The notes below the pieces were generated by a model. That model saw only the letters and a program-made list of their open reading frames with translations. It had not been told where the DNA came from and ran no database searches. This document shows positions 1-7,651 of a stretch of 64,000 nt of DNA, piece after piece; within the stretch, counting starts at the first letter, position 1, and the number at the start of each line of letters is the position of its first letter. The stretch is from Haloarchaeobius amylolyticus (GTDB lineage: Archaea; Halobacteriota; Halobacteria; Halobacteriales; Natrialbaceae), in contig NZ_JANHDH010000003.1 in the NCBI RefSeq assembly GCF_026616195.1, positions 434,001 to 498,000 of the forward strand, read 5' to 3'. Position numbers and translations under genes: made by a program.

Positions 1-111
1 CGGTTCGTAGCGAACATCAGTGAATCCCGGAACGTTCTCCATTCGTTCTTTGAGCCGACGAAGTCCTTCACGCCGGGTGAAGCCCCGGCCTCCTGCAAGA
101 AAGATCACCAT
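1..111 (-). CDS. Unrecognised protein, 3' part outside window
   Basis: An open frame runs from an ATG at 111 off the left edge. The 37 visible residues begin MVIFLAGGRGF and continue with an Arg/Glu-rich helix. It starts 9 nt after the stop of the winged-helix gene (120-671), so the two are probably co-transcribed. The frame is also open upstream of this ATG, so a longer product overlapping the neighbour is possible. No family is recognised; the fragment is too short to assign. Confidence 0.45.
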   Translation of the reverse strand, partial: MVIFLAGGRGFTRREGLRRLKERMENVPGFTDVRYEP

Positions 112-119
112 TCGTTCGA

Positions 120-671
120 CTACCCTTCCTGTGGGAGCGTTTCCGACGGTCCGTTGCCGAGCGAGTCAGCACCGAGTGTCGTCAGGGAACTCTTGAGGCT
201 GATTGCGAGTTGAACCGACTCCCGAACCTCGATGTTGTACTCCCATTCCTCGATGACATCGAGGCGCTCGCGGCGCTCTTCTCCGGAGAGGTCCTCATCT
301 CCGATGCTCTGGCGCAGGGCTGGGAGCGATTCGACGTCGTACGTCTCTTTCCACGAGTCGATTTCGTCCCCGATGGCGCTGAGCTCTTGGGTCAGTTCGT
401 CGAGCGTGTGCGATTCGGCAAGCTGCCGGACTTCTTTGAGGAACTGCGTGACTGTATCTGGCCTGTAGCTCGTTCCATCGCCGGTTTCGAGTTTCTTCAG
501 GTCGCCCTGGTCGACCATTCGGTTGAGGTACTTCACAGCTGTGTCGCGAGAGACATCCGCTTCTTCGGCGATCCATCCGGCATTCCGTGCTTCGGTCCGT
601 GTGAGTGCGACGTGCCGGACACGTTCTGCCGCGTCCATCTCGTCAGGCCACATTGGTTCTTTCTCGGTCAT
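120..671 (-). CDS. Winged-helix DNA-binding protein (DUF7342-like)
   Basis: A 183-residue acidic protein with an N-terminal winged helix (about residues 10-65; the segment WIAEEADVSRDTAVKYLNRM is the helix-turn-helix) followed by a long helical region. The layout matches the haloarchaeal DUF7342-type regulators found in proviruses and plasmids. An in-frame ATG at 689 would add six residues, but the TATA-like element at 697-706 lies about 30 nt from the ATG at 671, which suits a leaderless start there. It probably controls itself and the partial gene downstream. The family assignment rests on sequence resemblance from memory. Confidence 0.7.
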   Translation of the reverse strand: MTEKEPMWPDEMDAAERVRHVALTRTEARNAGWIAEEADVSRDTAVKYLNRMVDQGDLKKLETGDGTSYRPDTVTQFLKEVRQLAESHTLDELTQELSAIGDEIDSWKETYDVESLPALRQSIGDEDLSGEERRERLDVIEEWEYNIEVRESVQLAISLKSSLTTLGADSLGNGPSETLPQEG

Positions 672-696
672 TAGTGGAGACTTGGTCATGTGTGTA

Positions 697-721
697 CTAA
701 TAATTTCGTGCTAGTGCTAAC
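697..721 (-). promoter_or_regulatory. Promoter with tandem hexamer operator candidate
   Basis: On the minus strand a TATA-like AAATTATTAG (697-706) is preceded directly by two tandem copies of TAGCAC (708-719), at the position where the transcription factor B element normally sits. A repressor bound to the tandem hexamers would block promoter recognition. The regulator gene at 120-671 is the obvious candidate ligand. The elements are visible; binding is inferred. Confidence 0.45.
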
Positions 722-812
722 TATTTGGTTTACTGTGCTGGGGTGATTTCCCACCAACACGCTTGGCATGGGGGCAGGGTTCTCCGAACGCAGTTCTCTG
801 ACCAGCAGTCGG

Positions 813-968
813 CTACGTTTCGTCCGGACTGAAATCGACACGCTCGCGTGTCAGCAAGGGGTCCTCACCATCACGCAGCGGCGGCTCACCGAGGGCTTCT
901 GGATCGAGGGACGGGGCACTCAAGAACTCCTCTAGCGCGCTGGTCCCGTCTTCGTTATCTGCCGTCAT
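813..968 (-). CDS. Small acidic protein, 51 residues
   Basis: An ATG at 968 opens a 51-codon frame ending in TAG at 813-815. The product starts MTADNEDGTSALEEF and has about fifteen Asp/Glu residues, a typical haloarchaeal composition. A GGGTGG sequence lies 6-7 nt before the ATG and could pair with 16S rRNA. No domain is recognised. It stands alone; the flanks 722-812 and 969-1267 hold no other gene that I can support. Confidence 0.5.
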   Translation of the reverse strand: MTADNEDGTSALEEFLSAPSLDPEALGEPPLRDGEDPLLTRERVDFSPDET

Positions 969-1267
969 CGGTGTCCACCCTTGATGAGAGAGTAGTGGTT
1001 CGCCTGGATTAATTCCTCCGTCGTAATTTTGGTGTACTACACCCGCTGCAGTGTGGAAAACTGGCTCTGTTAAAATGTTCAGTCGCGGGTAATTTTTGGG
1101 GGCCGTGCTGAATACAGGGCGCGAATCGGGTACCGACCACTGGCCAACCAGAGGACGGCTGATCCGGTTGATTCAGAGGGCTGGGTCTGTCACTCGTCAT
1201 CGAGTGGGAGAGAATCACCGTGATTCTGGCACAAAGGCTTTGCCATCAGTTCATAAATAGGACACAT

Positions 1268-1621
1268 ATGGGTTCTGGAATGTGTCGGCGTCACTTTCTT
1301 GTTGGTCTCTCTGTGAGCCTCACCATGCTTGGCGGATGTGGCGAATTTACGGGGACACAACGGTACAGCGTGCGGATTCGAAACGAGACCGAACGTCCTG
1401 TTGACGGGTTTCTGAAAATTGTGTCTACTGATGGTGGGGATGTCGTTCTCGACGAGTCTCTGAATGTGGGGTCGGGCGAACAAGTAGAGTACTGGGTAGA
1501 GGAAGGCAAATATAATCTGGTGGTTACGTATAACGGAAACGAGTCCACACACATCTGGATTGCCGACGAATTAGGGTTGGACGTAGTCATACACGAAGAT
1601 GGGGTCAGTTACCCTGAATGA
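1268..1621 (+). CDS. Tat-type lipoprotein, unknown function
   Basis: The product has an N-terminal CRRHFLVGLSVSLTMLGGC: a twin-arginine motif, a hydrophobic stretch and a lipobox whose Cys would be lipidated after export. The mature part is about 90 residues, beta-rich by pattern and with no recognised domain. A TATA-like CATAAATAG at about 1252-1260 is some 25 nt before an internal ATG at 1280, which could be the true leaderless start (MCRRHFL...). It is the only plus-strand gene in the left half of the element. Confidence 0.75.
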   Translation: MGSGMCRRHFLVGLSVSLTMLGGCGEFTGTQRYSVRIRNETERPVDGFLKIVSTDGGDVVLDESLNVGSGEQVEYWVEEGKYNLVVTYNGNESTHIWIADELGLDVVIHEDGVSYPE

Positions 1622-1777
1622 GCAACTCGCAGTCTCGGTCTGTCGGCGTATTCAGTGAACAGGTGGTGAAACAAACGAACGTCGGGTGCTGACTGCATCC
1701 TCTGTATCTTGCACGGACTTTCTGCCAAGGTCTGAGGAGCTCTATCGAGTCGAGAAACTCTATTTTCTCGCTGCTAC

Positions 1778-3016
1778 TTAGCCATCGTCACGACCAAGCA
1801 GTCGTTTCGTTCGCGAGACCAGGGACGTGGCTGGGTCCTGCCCATCGGTCTGATCGCATTCCTCGTGTTCACAGACCTCTGGTTCGTTTTCTCTGCCTTC
1901 GAGTTCTGCCTGTAGCCGCTCCACCTGGGTTTCGAGCGATTCAATCCGCTCGTCCTTCTCTTCGAGCGTTGCTTCGAGCGCTGCCACACGATCGGCCAAC
2001 AGCTGGTTCTTCTCGGATAGGTACGCGTTCTCCTTGCCCGTATCCACGGTGTCCGTCGCAGCTGGTAGCTCGGTAGTCTCGACTGATCTTCCACCCTTGC
2101 CCGGGTCGTAATACTCCGATGTCCTCGAAATCGCGCGTTCGACGGTTTTCTCGCCGTACGTCGACCCGTCGGCGTAGTGGACTTCATCCCATTTCTCACG
2201 GAGCAGCCCGGACTGGCGGAACAACTGGTCCATCTGGGCACGGTCGCCGCCGGTCCAGAACGCCAGCATGCAACACAGCGCCATGTCCGCTTCGGACTGA
2301 CTGTCGTAGCCGAGGATGTTCCCGTTCCAGAGTCGCTCGAACTTTTCACCGTTCGAGGCGTTCTTGGCCTTCCGAAGAAGCTCGTTGTCGTCGAGGTCAA
2401 CGTCTGGTGTAGATGTGGTGTCCGTTCTGTCCTCTGTAGTAGCGCCCTGGCCGGTTTCTTGGTCCGGTTCGTCTTCCTGCACGTATTCGCGGTGAATCGC
2501 CACGAGCGCGTCCTGACGACGTGCTACCTGTGTCGGCGTTTCTTCGACGTGGTCCCCGGTCACGGTGAAGAATCGAGCCTTGTCGTAGAGTTCCACGCTC
2601 CCACGCCGGTTCCGCCCGTCGGGGAGTTCGCCTTTGATGAGCACGTGGTAGCCCGTCCCCGAAGGCGAAACCTCGGTGAATGAGTCCAACCGGTCGATGA
2701 TGTTCCGTGCGTCTTCCTCTGCCTCACCGGTGTCCGGGTCACGGCACTTGTCCAGGTCGATCCCGACGAACTCGTCCTCCTCGGTGAACACGAACCCGAT
2801 ACCATCCGCCCGCCCCTTCTGCACGAACGCGAGTGCCGTTCTGAAATCAGCCCACGTTTCGGCGTCAGTCGACGACGCGAATGACCCCGTTCCGGGCGTG
2901 ACCGGAATCTTCGTCAACCTCCCATCGCGCCGTTCTTCCTTCCAGCACACCCACTGTTCTACCTGCCGAAGCACGGTTGGGATTGCACTCGCATTGACGA
3001 TCGAGTCTCCACTCAT
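1778..3016 (-). CDS. NrS-1-type primase-polymerase, no helicase domain
   Basis: A 412-residue protein related to the phage NrS-1 polymerase family of archaeo-eukaryotic primases. Catalytic signatures are visible: D87-x-D89 in GIDLDK, S119...H124 in SGTGYH, and the YDKARFF segment near residue 144-150. A helicase-binding-type domain follows (about 215-310, with FERLWNG and the Cys-Cys segment). Unlike the roughly 700-residue founding member it has no helicase module; instead residues about 325-375 form a coiled coil and the tail carries CEHEEC. It probably starts replication of the excised element. Its ATG overlaps the stop of the weak frame 3013-3375 as ATGA. Confidence 0.8.
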   Translation of the reverse strand: MSGDSIVNASAIPTVLRQVEQWVCWKEERRDGRLTKIPVTPGTGSFASSTDAETWADFRTALAFVQKGRADGIGFVFTEEDEFVGIDLDKCRDPDTGEAEEDARNIIDRLDSFTEVSPSGTGYHVLIKGELPDGRNRRGSVELYDKARFFTVTGDHVEETPTQVARRQDALVAIHREYVQEDEPDQETGQGATTEDRTDTTSTPDVDLDDNELLRKAKNASNGEKFERLWNGNILGYDSQSEADMALCCMLAFWTGGDRAQMDQLFRQSGLLREKWDEVHYADGSTYGEKTVERAISRTSEYYDPGKGGRSVETTELPAATDTVDTGKENAYLSEKNQLLADRVAALEATLEEKDERIESLETQVERLQAELEGRENEPEVCEHEECDQTDGQDPATSLVSRTKRLLGRDDG

Positions 3017-3375
3017 CTAGTCTCACCTGACATGACTTCCACCTCTGTAGAGTCGCGACAAACTGGCCTGCTTCGCGCAGGCCGATCCAAATCCTTGGTC
3101 CCAACGGGGACCCCCCATCCATTATTGGTTGGTTTTTGCGTTAACGGCCCCTCGGAACAAGCAGTAGAACCGGTGAGATTCCGCCGTAATGCATTGAAGA
3201 CAAAATCCTTCACTGCATCGTCTGTTAACGCATTCGGTCGAATGCTGTAACAGGGTGCAGTCTTGCGGTTTTCCAAATTCCTCTGGTGCGGATTGACTGT
3301 GATTTGTCGCAGTCGCTGGAAATGCTGTACACTGGTTTGAGCGCGTCCGAGATGGATGGATTCGCTATTCATCAC
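3013..3375 (-). other. Doubtful 120-codon frame in a structured spacer
   Basis: The space between the coupling ATPase gene and the primase gene is spanned by a minus-strand frame that overlaps both neighbours by a few bases, as a real operon member would. The predicted product, however, is not acidic, has no recognisable domain or hydrophobic segment, and its middle is occupied by two adjacent hairpins (3065-3112). I consider a structured non-coding spacer more likely than a gene. Nothing else coding is seen here. Confidence 0.3.
3065..3112. ncRNA. Two adjacent perfect hairpins
   Basis: GGCCTGC-ttcgc-GCAGGCC (3065-3083) is a 7-bp stem with a 5-nt loop, and GGTCCC-aacg-GGGACC (3097-3112) a 6-bp stem with a 4-nt loop, separated by 13 nt. 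On the minus-strand transcript both would fold between the ATPase and primase genes. They could be a processing site, an attenuator or part of a replication origin beside the primase. No RNA family is recognised. Confidence 0.4.
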
Positions 3376-6300
3376 TAACCTCCGTTCGACGGAGTCTCAG
3401 CCCTTCGTAGCACCGCACCTGTGACCCGTCTTGTCGTATTGTTGCCGGTTCGAAATCGACGTGTTTCTTCAAACGTCGACCGAACCAGCCCTTGGAATCT
3501 GGCTCCAGATTATGTGACTTCACCCACTCCTCGTACAACTCGTACACCACTGGAGAAGTGACTGATTCGCCCTCGTCTTCAACGAGATATTCCGAAGCGA
3601 ACCGCCCGGTTACAGCATCCGCGTCGTCCTTCCAATCATCGTCTGCAGATGGAAGCGCTGGGGTCGTCTGAGTCTGCTCCTGGACCGCCATCCCAAAGCT
3701 ATCTTCACGCTGGCCGACGGCGAACGACGTATCCAGAAGTGTTTGGATCGGCACCGTCGTCCCGGAGTCGTAGACCACTGATTCACCTCCCTCAGGAAGG
3801 ATCACGATTCCATACGCGTCGGTCCCGAACTCCGGATTCGGAAGCTCCTCAGCAGGGATGAACGGCGCGTTGATTCGGGCCCAGTCAGCTTCGAAGTCTG
3901 CTTTCGACTCGTAGGTGTGCGTCTCACCCGGTTCATGAACGAGGTACTCGGCACTGGCGTGGTCATAGCTGTATATCGCCGGTACTCGGTTTTTCGTAAC
4001 AGCATCGAAGGAATCGACTCGGAGATGCTCCGTGCCCGCTCCATCACGGAGAACGAGGGAACCGTCGTCCTGAACCCAGACACTACGATTCGTGTCGCTG
4101 CTCTCGGTCCTCGGACGAACAGCTGTCACGCCGCCTTCTTTTGTTGCGCCACCGTTGAACGTGAGAGTCGAATCAGTCGTGTAGAACTGGATGCTGCCAT
4201 CGTCGAGTTCACGGACGGGAGGATTGAGAATCCCGTCAACACGCTTGGCCCAGTCCGTCTTCTCGTTCCCAGTTCGAACAACAAACAGCGGTACTTCCTC
4301 TGCTTCCTGTGCCTTCCGGAAGTTCGTGAGAACCTTCACCGGGTATTCGGGCGTCGTCGTTTCGACCTCGATGGCGAACGTCTCTTCTAGGTCGGGATGG
4401 GTAGCCTGTGCGTCGGATTTCTCGCTCCCGTCCTGTGAGAGAATCGTGACGGTGAACCCAAGCGAGGTGAGTTCTTCTTCAATCTCCAGAAGGGCGGCGT
4501 CGTGGTCACTGCCACCGGCGGCTCTGACATCTCCTGTGTCGGGTTCTGCAATCTTTTCGCCTGCCTCCGTGAGTCGAATCACGATCTCGTCGGCGTCGAT
4601 GTTCACAGTGTTCTCGAGGAACCTCGACCGTTGGCGTATGGTAGTTAATTCGTCGTACGACGGCACATCTGTGTCGACGTCATCGAATAAGTTCCGAAGG
4701 TCGTCGTCAACTGTTTCGACCGACACCCAGCCGTTCTCTTCGCGAACACCCTCCCGAAGCTGGACACTCCGAACGATTTTCGCGATGGCAACGTCCAGTT
4801 CGTCGGTATCGATGTCAAGAACCTCGTGCAACTCTTCCGGTGTCTGCGTTGTGGGGGCTGCATCGTCTGGCACGCCGTACTCGTCGGTGGCGCGCTCGTG
4901 GATGTCCGAGAGTGTCTCAGAGAACAGCTGTTCCTCACGTTTGGTGAGTGGGGCGTCGCTTTCAGGGTGGCCTGCAGGAATCGGGAGCGGGTCGAGACTG
5001 AACGGATACGGGCCAGTTTCACCGAAGGTCGGGCTCGGTAGACTGGCGATCCATTCACCACGGGGGAGCGACCGGATGCGGTTCGCGAAGTCCTCCGGGC
5101 TCATCTCCTCGTGGGCCATTGCCCGGGCGAGTTCCCTGTCGACATTGATTTTCCCGACGAGCAGTGTCCCGATGTTGTTCAGCGTGTTCAGGTACATCTT
5201 CCGCCCACCTGCGGCCTCCATCTGCTCGGGGAACTGCATCGACAGTCCAACGGAGAGTCGGAAGCTGCGGCCTCGTTCGAGGAGGTTGTTCATGATGTCC
5301 GAAACCACGACGGAGGCTGCCTCGTCGATAATCAGGTTCACGACGTAATCATCGGGGTACATCGGGATCTCGTGGCTTTGCTCTCGAATCGCATCCTCGA
5401 GGTTAGTGAGAATGAGCCCTGTCATGAGGCGGGCTGCCTCGTCTCGGAGGTCGCCGAGGTCGAACAGGATGACCGTGTTCTCGTCAAGGTGGTCACGGAA
5501 GTCGAAGTTATTCTCGGTATTGTTGAAGACGGGACGCAGCCGGTCGTCAAGGGAGATTGGGTCGAGTCGATTCGAAACCCCGTTCATCATGATCGTGAAC
5601 GACTGCTGGTCCTGCTGAAGCTGGCGGCGAATCGTCCGGGTGACCGCCTCGTTGCTCGACTTCGGGGCTTCACTGAGGTCGACCTGTGGTGGGCCAGCCT
5701 CCCTGAGTTGGTCAATTACCTGGTGGAGGTGCCGGAACTCGAAGTAGTCCGTCGACTCCCGATAGTGGCCGTGCTCACGGCCGTATTCCTCGTCGAACAG
5801 CAGCTTGACGAGCATCTTGATGAGCGTGGGGGCGACCTTCGCGCTGTCGTAGGCGTCGGGACCCATCGCGAGGCGGAGAATCTCCTCGGTGTGGTCGGCT
5901 TTGCGTTGGACAGCATCGGTTCGATTTCGACCGTTCTCCAACGCGGGTTCGAGGTCGAAGAAGGAGAACCCGGGGAGCGTATTGGGAACCCGAAAGTGGA
6001 TGACGTTCTCTTCGAGGTCGGTCATGCCGAAGCGCCGGGCGTGCGCTCGCATATAGTTCTCAGCCATCCCGTCGCCTTTGCGGTCGATCAGGATGACCGG
6101 TCCGTCCGTGTTGGCATAGGCCGAAAGCTTGTCGTTGATCGTCGCGACTGACTTCCCTGCACCAGTAGTCCCGAACCGACCGTAGTGCGTCGGTAGGAGC
6201 CCGGGTGGGACCGTCGTCGGAACGTCTTCTGGCTTGCTGTTCTCGTCGAGAGCGTAGCCGATAGCCATCCCATCCCGGAGTTCTTGCATGATATCCTGGT

Positions 6301-7651
6301 GGGGGCGTGGCAGTGGGTTGCGACTCTGCTGTTCAGCACGAGTCCCTCTCGCGCCTTCGATGCTGAGTTGCTCAGCCGGCGGAATGAGGATGAAGTTCGC
6401 GAGTTCGTCGCCGTTCAATACGAGGTCTGGTCGCCTCTTGCCCGTGTCTGTGACGAGCTCTCGATTCAGGAGACGTTCCAGTTCCGTTCTGGCGTTCTTC
6501 TGCTTCGTCTTTTGTCGCCACCCTGAATCTCGGAGACTCTTCCCAACGATGCTGTAGTAGGACCCAGCAACCTTCCCGAAGGCAGCCTGGAGTGAATTGA
6601 GCCGTGACTCCAATCGCTTCAAATCGCCGTCGTCAGCTGGAACGGTGACTGCCCGGAGGTTCACGTGGAACGTCCGGTTCGGGGTCTTGTCTCGGATGCG
6701 GCTGACGCGTTTTTTCGCACTTTCGCTCATCAGTCGGTCGGGAGCCTCACTGGATTCCTCGTAGAGTGTCAGGCTGTCACCGACCCATCTCTGAAATGTC
6801 GTGTCCATCCCGCTCTCGAGGTCTTCCATTCGCGTTTCTGCGCTCCCCGTCCAGTCACCGCGACGCTCGAAGACAACCTGGAACGCGATTGGGTGCTCGG
6901 TATCGTTCAGGTGGTCGATGACCGTTGCCAGCGGCAGGTCAGTGACTTCCCCCTCGTCGTCGTTTCCGGATGCTTCCGAGAACGGAGTAATCGTCGTCAT
7001 CCAGTCTTTCTTCCTGGTGGCCGTGCCGAACCACCGGACACCCAACGGGTGAAGTAAACCAACGTCTGGGCGAGCCAGTATGGTCCCATCAGTAGTCAGC
7101 GTCGGTCGGTCGACCACGGTCTGTGTCCCAGGCTCCAAACGCGAGACTGGAGAACCAACCTGAACCAGTGTGTCGCCCACTTCGACCCATGTTTGCTCAC
7201 TGGCGTCCTCTCCGACGGACGTCCCGTCGACGGAGGAGTCCACCTCCTTCGTCTGTCGCTCGTCAGTACCGAACTCGTACAGCAGTTGGTCGTTCTCGAC
7301 TGCCTCGGTAAATTCCTCGCGGCTGTACTCAGCTGGGGGAATCAGTTTGGTCGTTGGGTCGATTTCGACGTGTTCAATGTCGAACGACGACGGGTAGATA
7401 GAGCGAAGCCGAGCTTCGAGCGTGTCGAGGTGCTCGTCAGTCCCGTAGTAGAACTCGACTGGGTCTTCTGGCCCTTCGCTGATGATGAGGAACTCGAATC
7501 GCGGTGGGAGAGTTGAATGGAGTGGGTTAAGCTTTTGCAACAACCCTGGTTGCTCACTCGACCGCAGTGTGTGGAGACTTGCAATCGCCTTCGGAATCCC
7601 GGTCGCAGTGAGTTCTCCCGAGGTCGGTGTGACACGGAGGTATTCACGCAT
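3365..7651 (-). CDS. VirD4/TraG-like coupling ATPase with C-terminal extension
   Basis: A 1428-residue ATPase of the conjugative coupling-protein/HerA class. Walker A GTTGAGKS is at 494-501 and Walker B LIIDEAA, with D776-E777, lies in the second half of the motor. Such proteins bring DNA to the type IV secretion channel at the membrane. The N-terminal 450 residues are a large non-catalytic region without an evident membrane segment. After the motor, about 950-1045 looks like a winged helix, and about 1048-1140 has alternating strand/helix features with AIEVETTT and a downstream Lys, resembling a restriction-endonuclease fold. It overlaps the VirB4 gene by 8 nt, so the two are translationally coupled. 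Confidence 0.8.
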   Translation of the reverse strand: MREYLRVTPTSGELTATGIPKAIASLHTLRSSEQPGLLQKLNPLHSTLPPRFEFLIISEGPEDPVEFYYGTDEHLDTLEARLRSIYPSSFDIEHVEIDPTTKLIPPAEYSREEFTEAVENDQLLYEFGTDERQTKEVDSSVDGTSVGEDASEQTWVEVGDTLVQVGSPVSRLEPGTQTVVDRPTLTTDGTILARPDVGLLHPLGVRWFGTATRKKDWMTTITPFSEASGNDDEGEVTDLPLATVIDHLNDTEHPIAFQVVFERRGDWTGSAETRMEDLESGMDTTFQRWVGDSLTLYEESSEAPDRLMSESAKKRVSRIRDKTPNRTFHVNLRAVTVPADDGDLKRLESRLNSLQAAFGKVAGSYYSIVGKSLRDSGWRQKTKQKNARTELERLLNRELVTDTGKRRPDLVLNGDELANFILIPPAEQLSIEGARGTRAEQQSRNPLPRPHQDIMQELRDGMAIGYALDENSKPEDVPTTVPPGLLPTHYGRFGTTGAGKSVATINDKLSAYANTDGPVILIDRKGDGMAENYMRAHARRFGMTDLEENVIHFRVPNTLPGFSFFDLEPALENGRNRTDAVQRKADHTEEILRLAMGPDAYDSAKVAPTLIKMLVKLLFDEEYGREHGHYRESTDYFEFRHLHQVIDQLREAGPPQVDLSEAPKSSNEAVTRTIRRQLQQDQQSFTIMMNGVSNRLDPISLDDRLRPVFNNTENNFDFRDHLDENTVILFDLGDLRDEAARLMTGLILTNLEDAIREQSHEIPMYPDDYVVNLIIDEAASVVVSDIMNNLLERGRSFRLSVGLSMQFPEQMEAAGGRKMYLNTLNNIGTLLVGKINVDRELARAMAHEEMSPEDFANRIRSLPRGEWIASLPSPTFGETGPYPFSLDPLPIPAGHPESDAPLTKREEQLFSETLSDIHERATDEYGVPDDAAPTTQTPEELHEVLDIDTDELDVAIAKIVRSVQLREGVREENGWVSVETVDDDLRNLFDDVDTDVPSYDELTTIRQRSRFLENTVNIDADEIVIRLTEAGEKIAEPDTGDVRAAGGSDHDAALLEIEEELTSLGFTVTILSQDGSEKSDAQATHPDLEETFAIEVETTTPEYPVKVLTNFRKAQEAEEVPLFVVRTGNEKTDWAKRVDGILNPPVRELDDGSIQFYTTDSTLTFNGGATKEGGVTAVRPRTESSDTNRSVWVQDDGSLVLRDGAGTEHLRVDSFDAVTKNRVPAIYSYDHASAEYLVHEPGETHTYESKADFEADWARINAPFIPAEELPNPEFGTDAYGIVILPEGGESVVYDSGTTVPIQTLLDTSFAVGQREDSFGMAVQEQTQTTPALPSADDDWKDDADAVTGRFASEYLVEDEGESVTSPVVYELYEEWVKSHNLEPDSKGWFGRRLKKHVDFEPATIRQDGSQVRCYEGLRLRRTEVSDE

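Noticed and set aside
1063-1076. GGCTCTGTTAAAAT, resembling an IS6-type terminal inverted repeat
   Set aside because: Only one end is visible, with no transposase gene, no matching inverted copy and no target duplication; it may be chance or an old relic.
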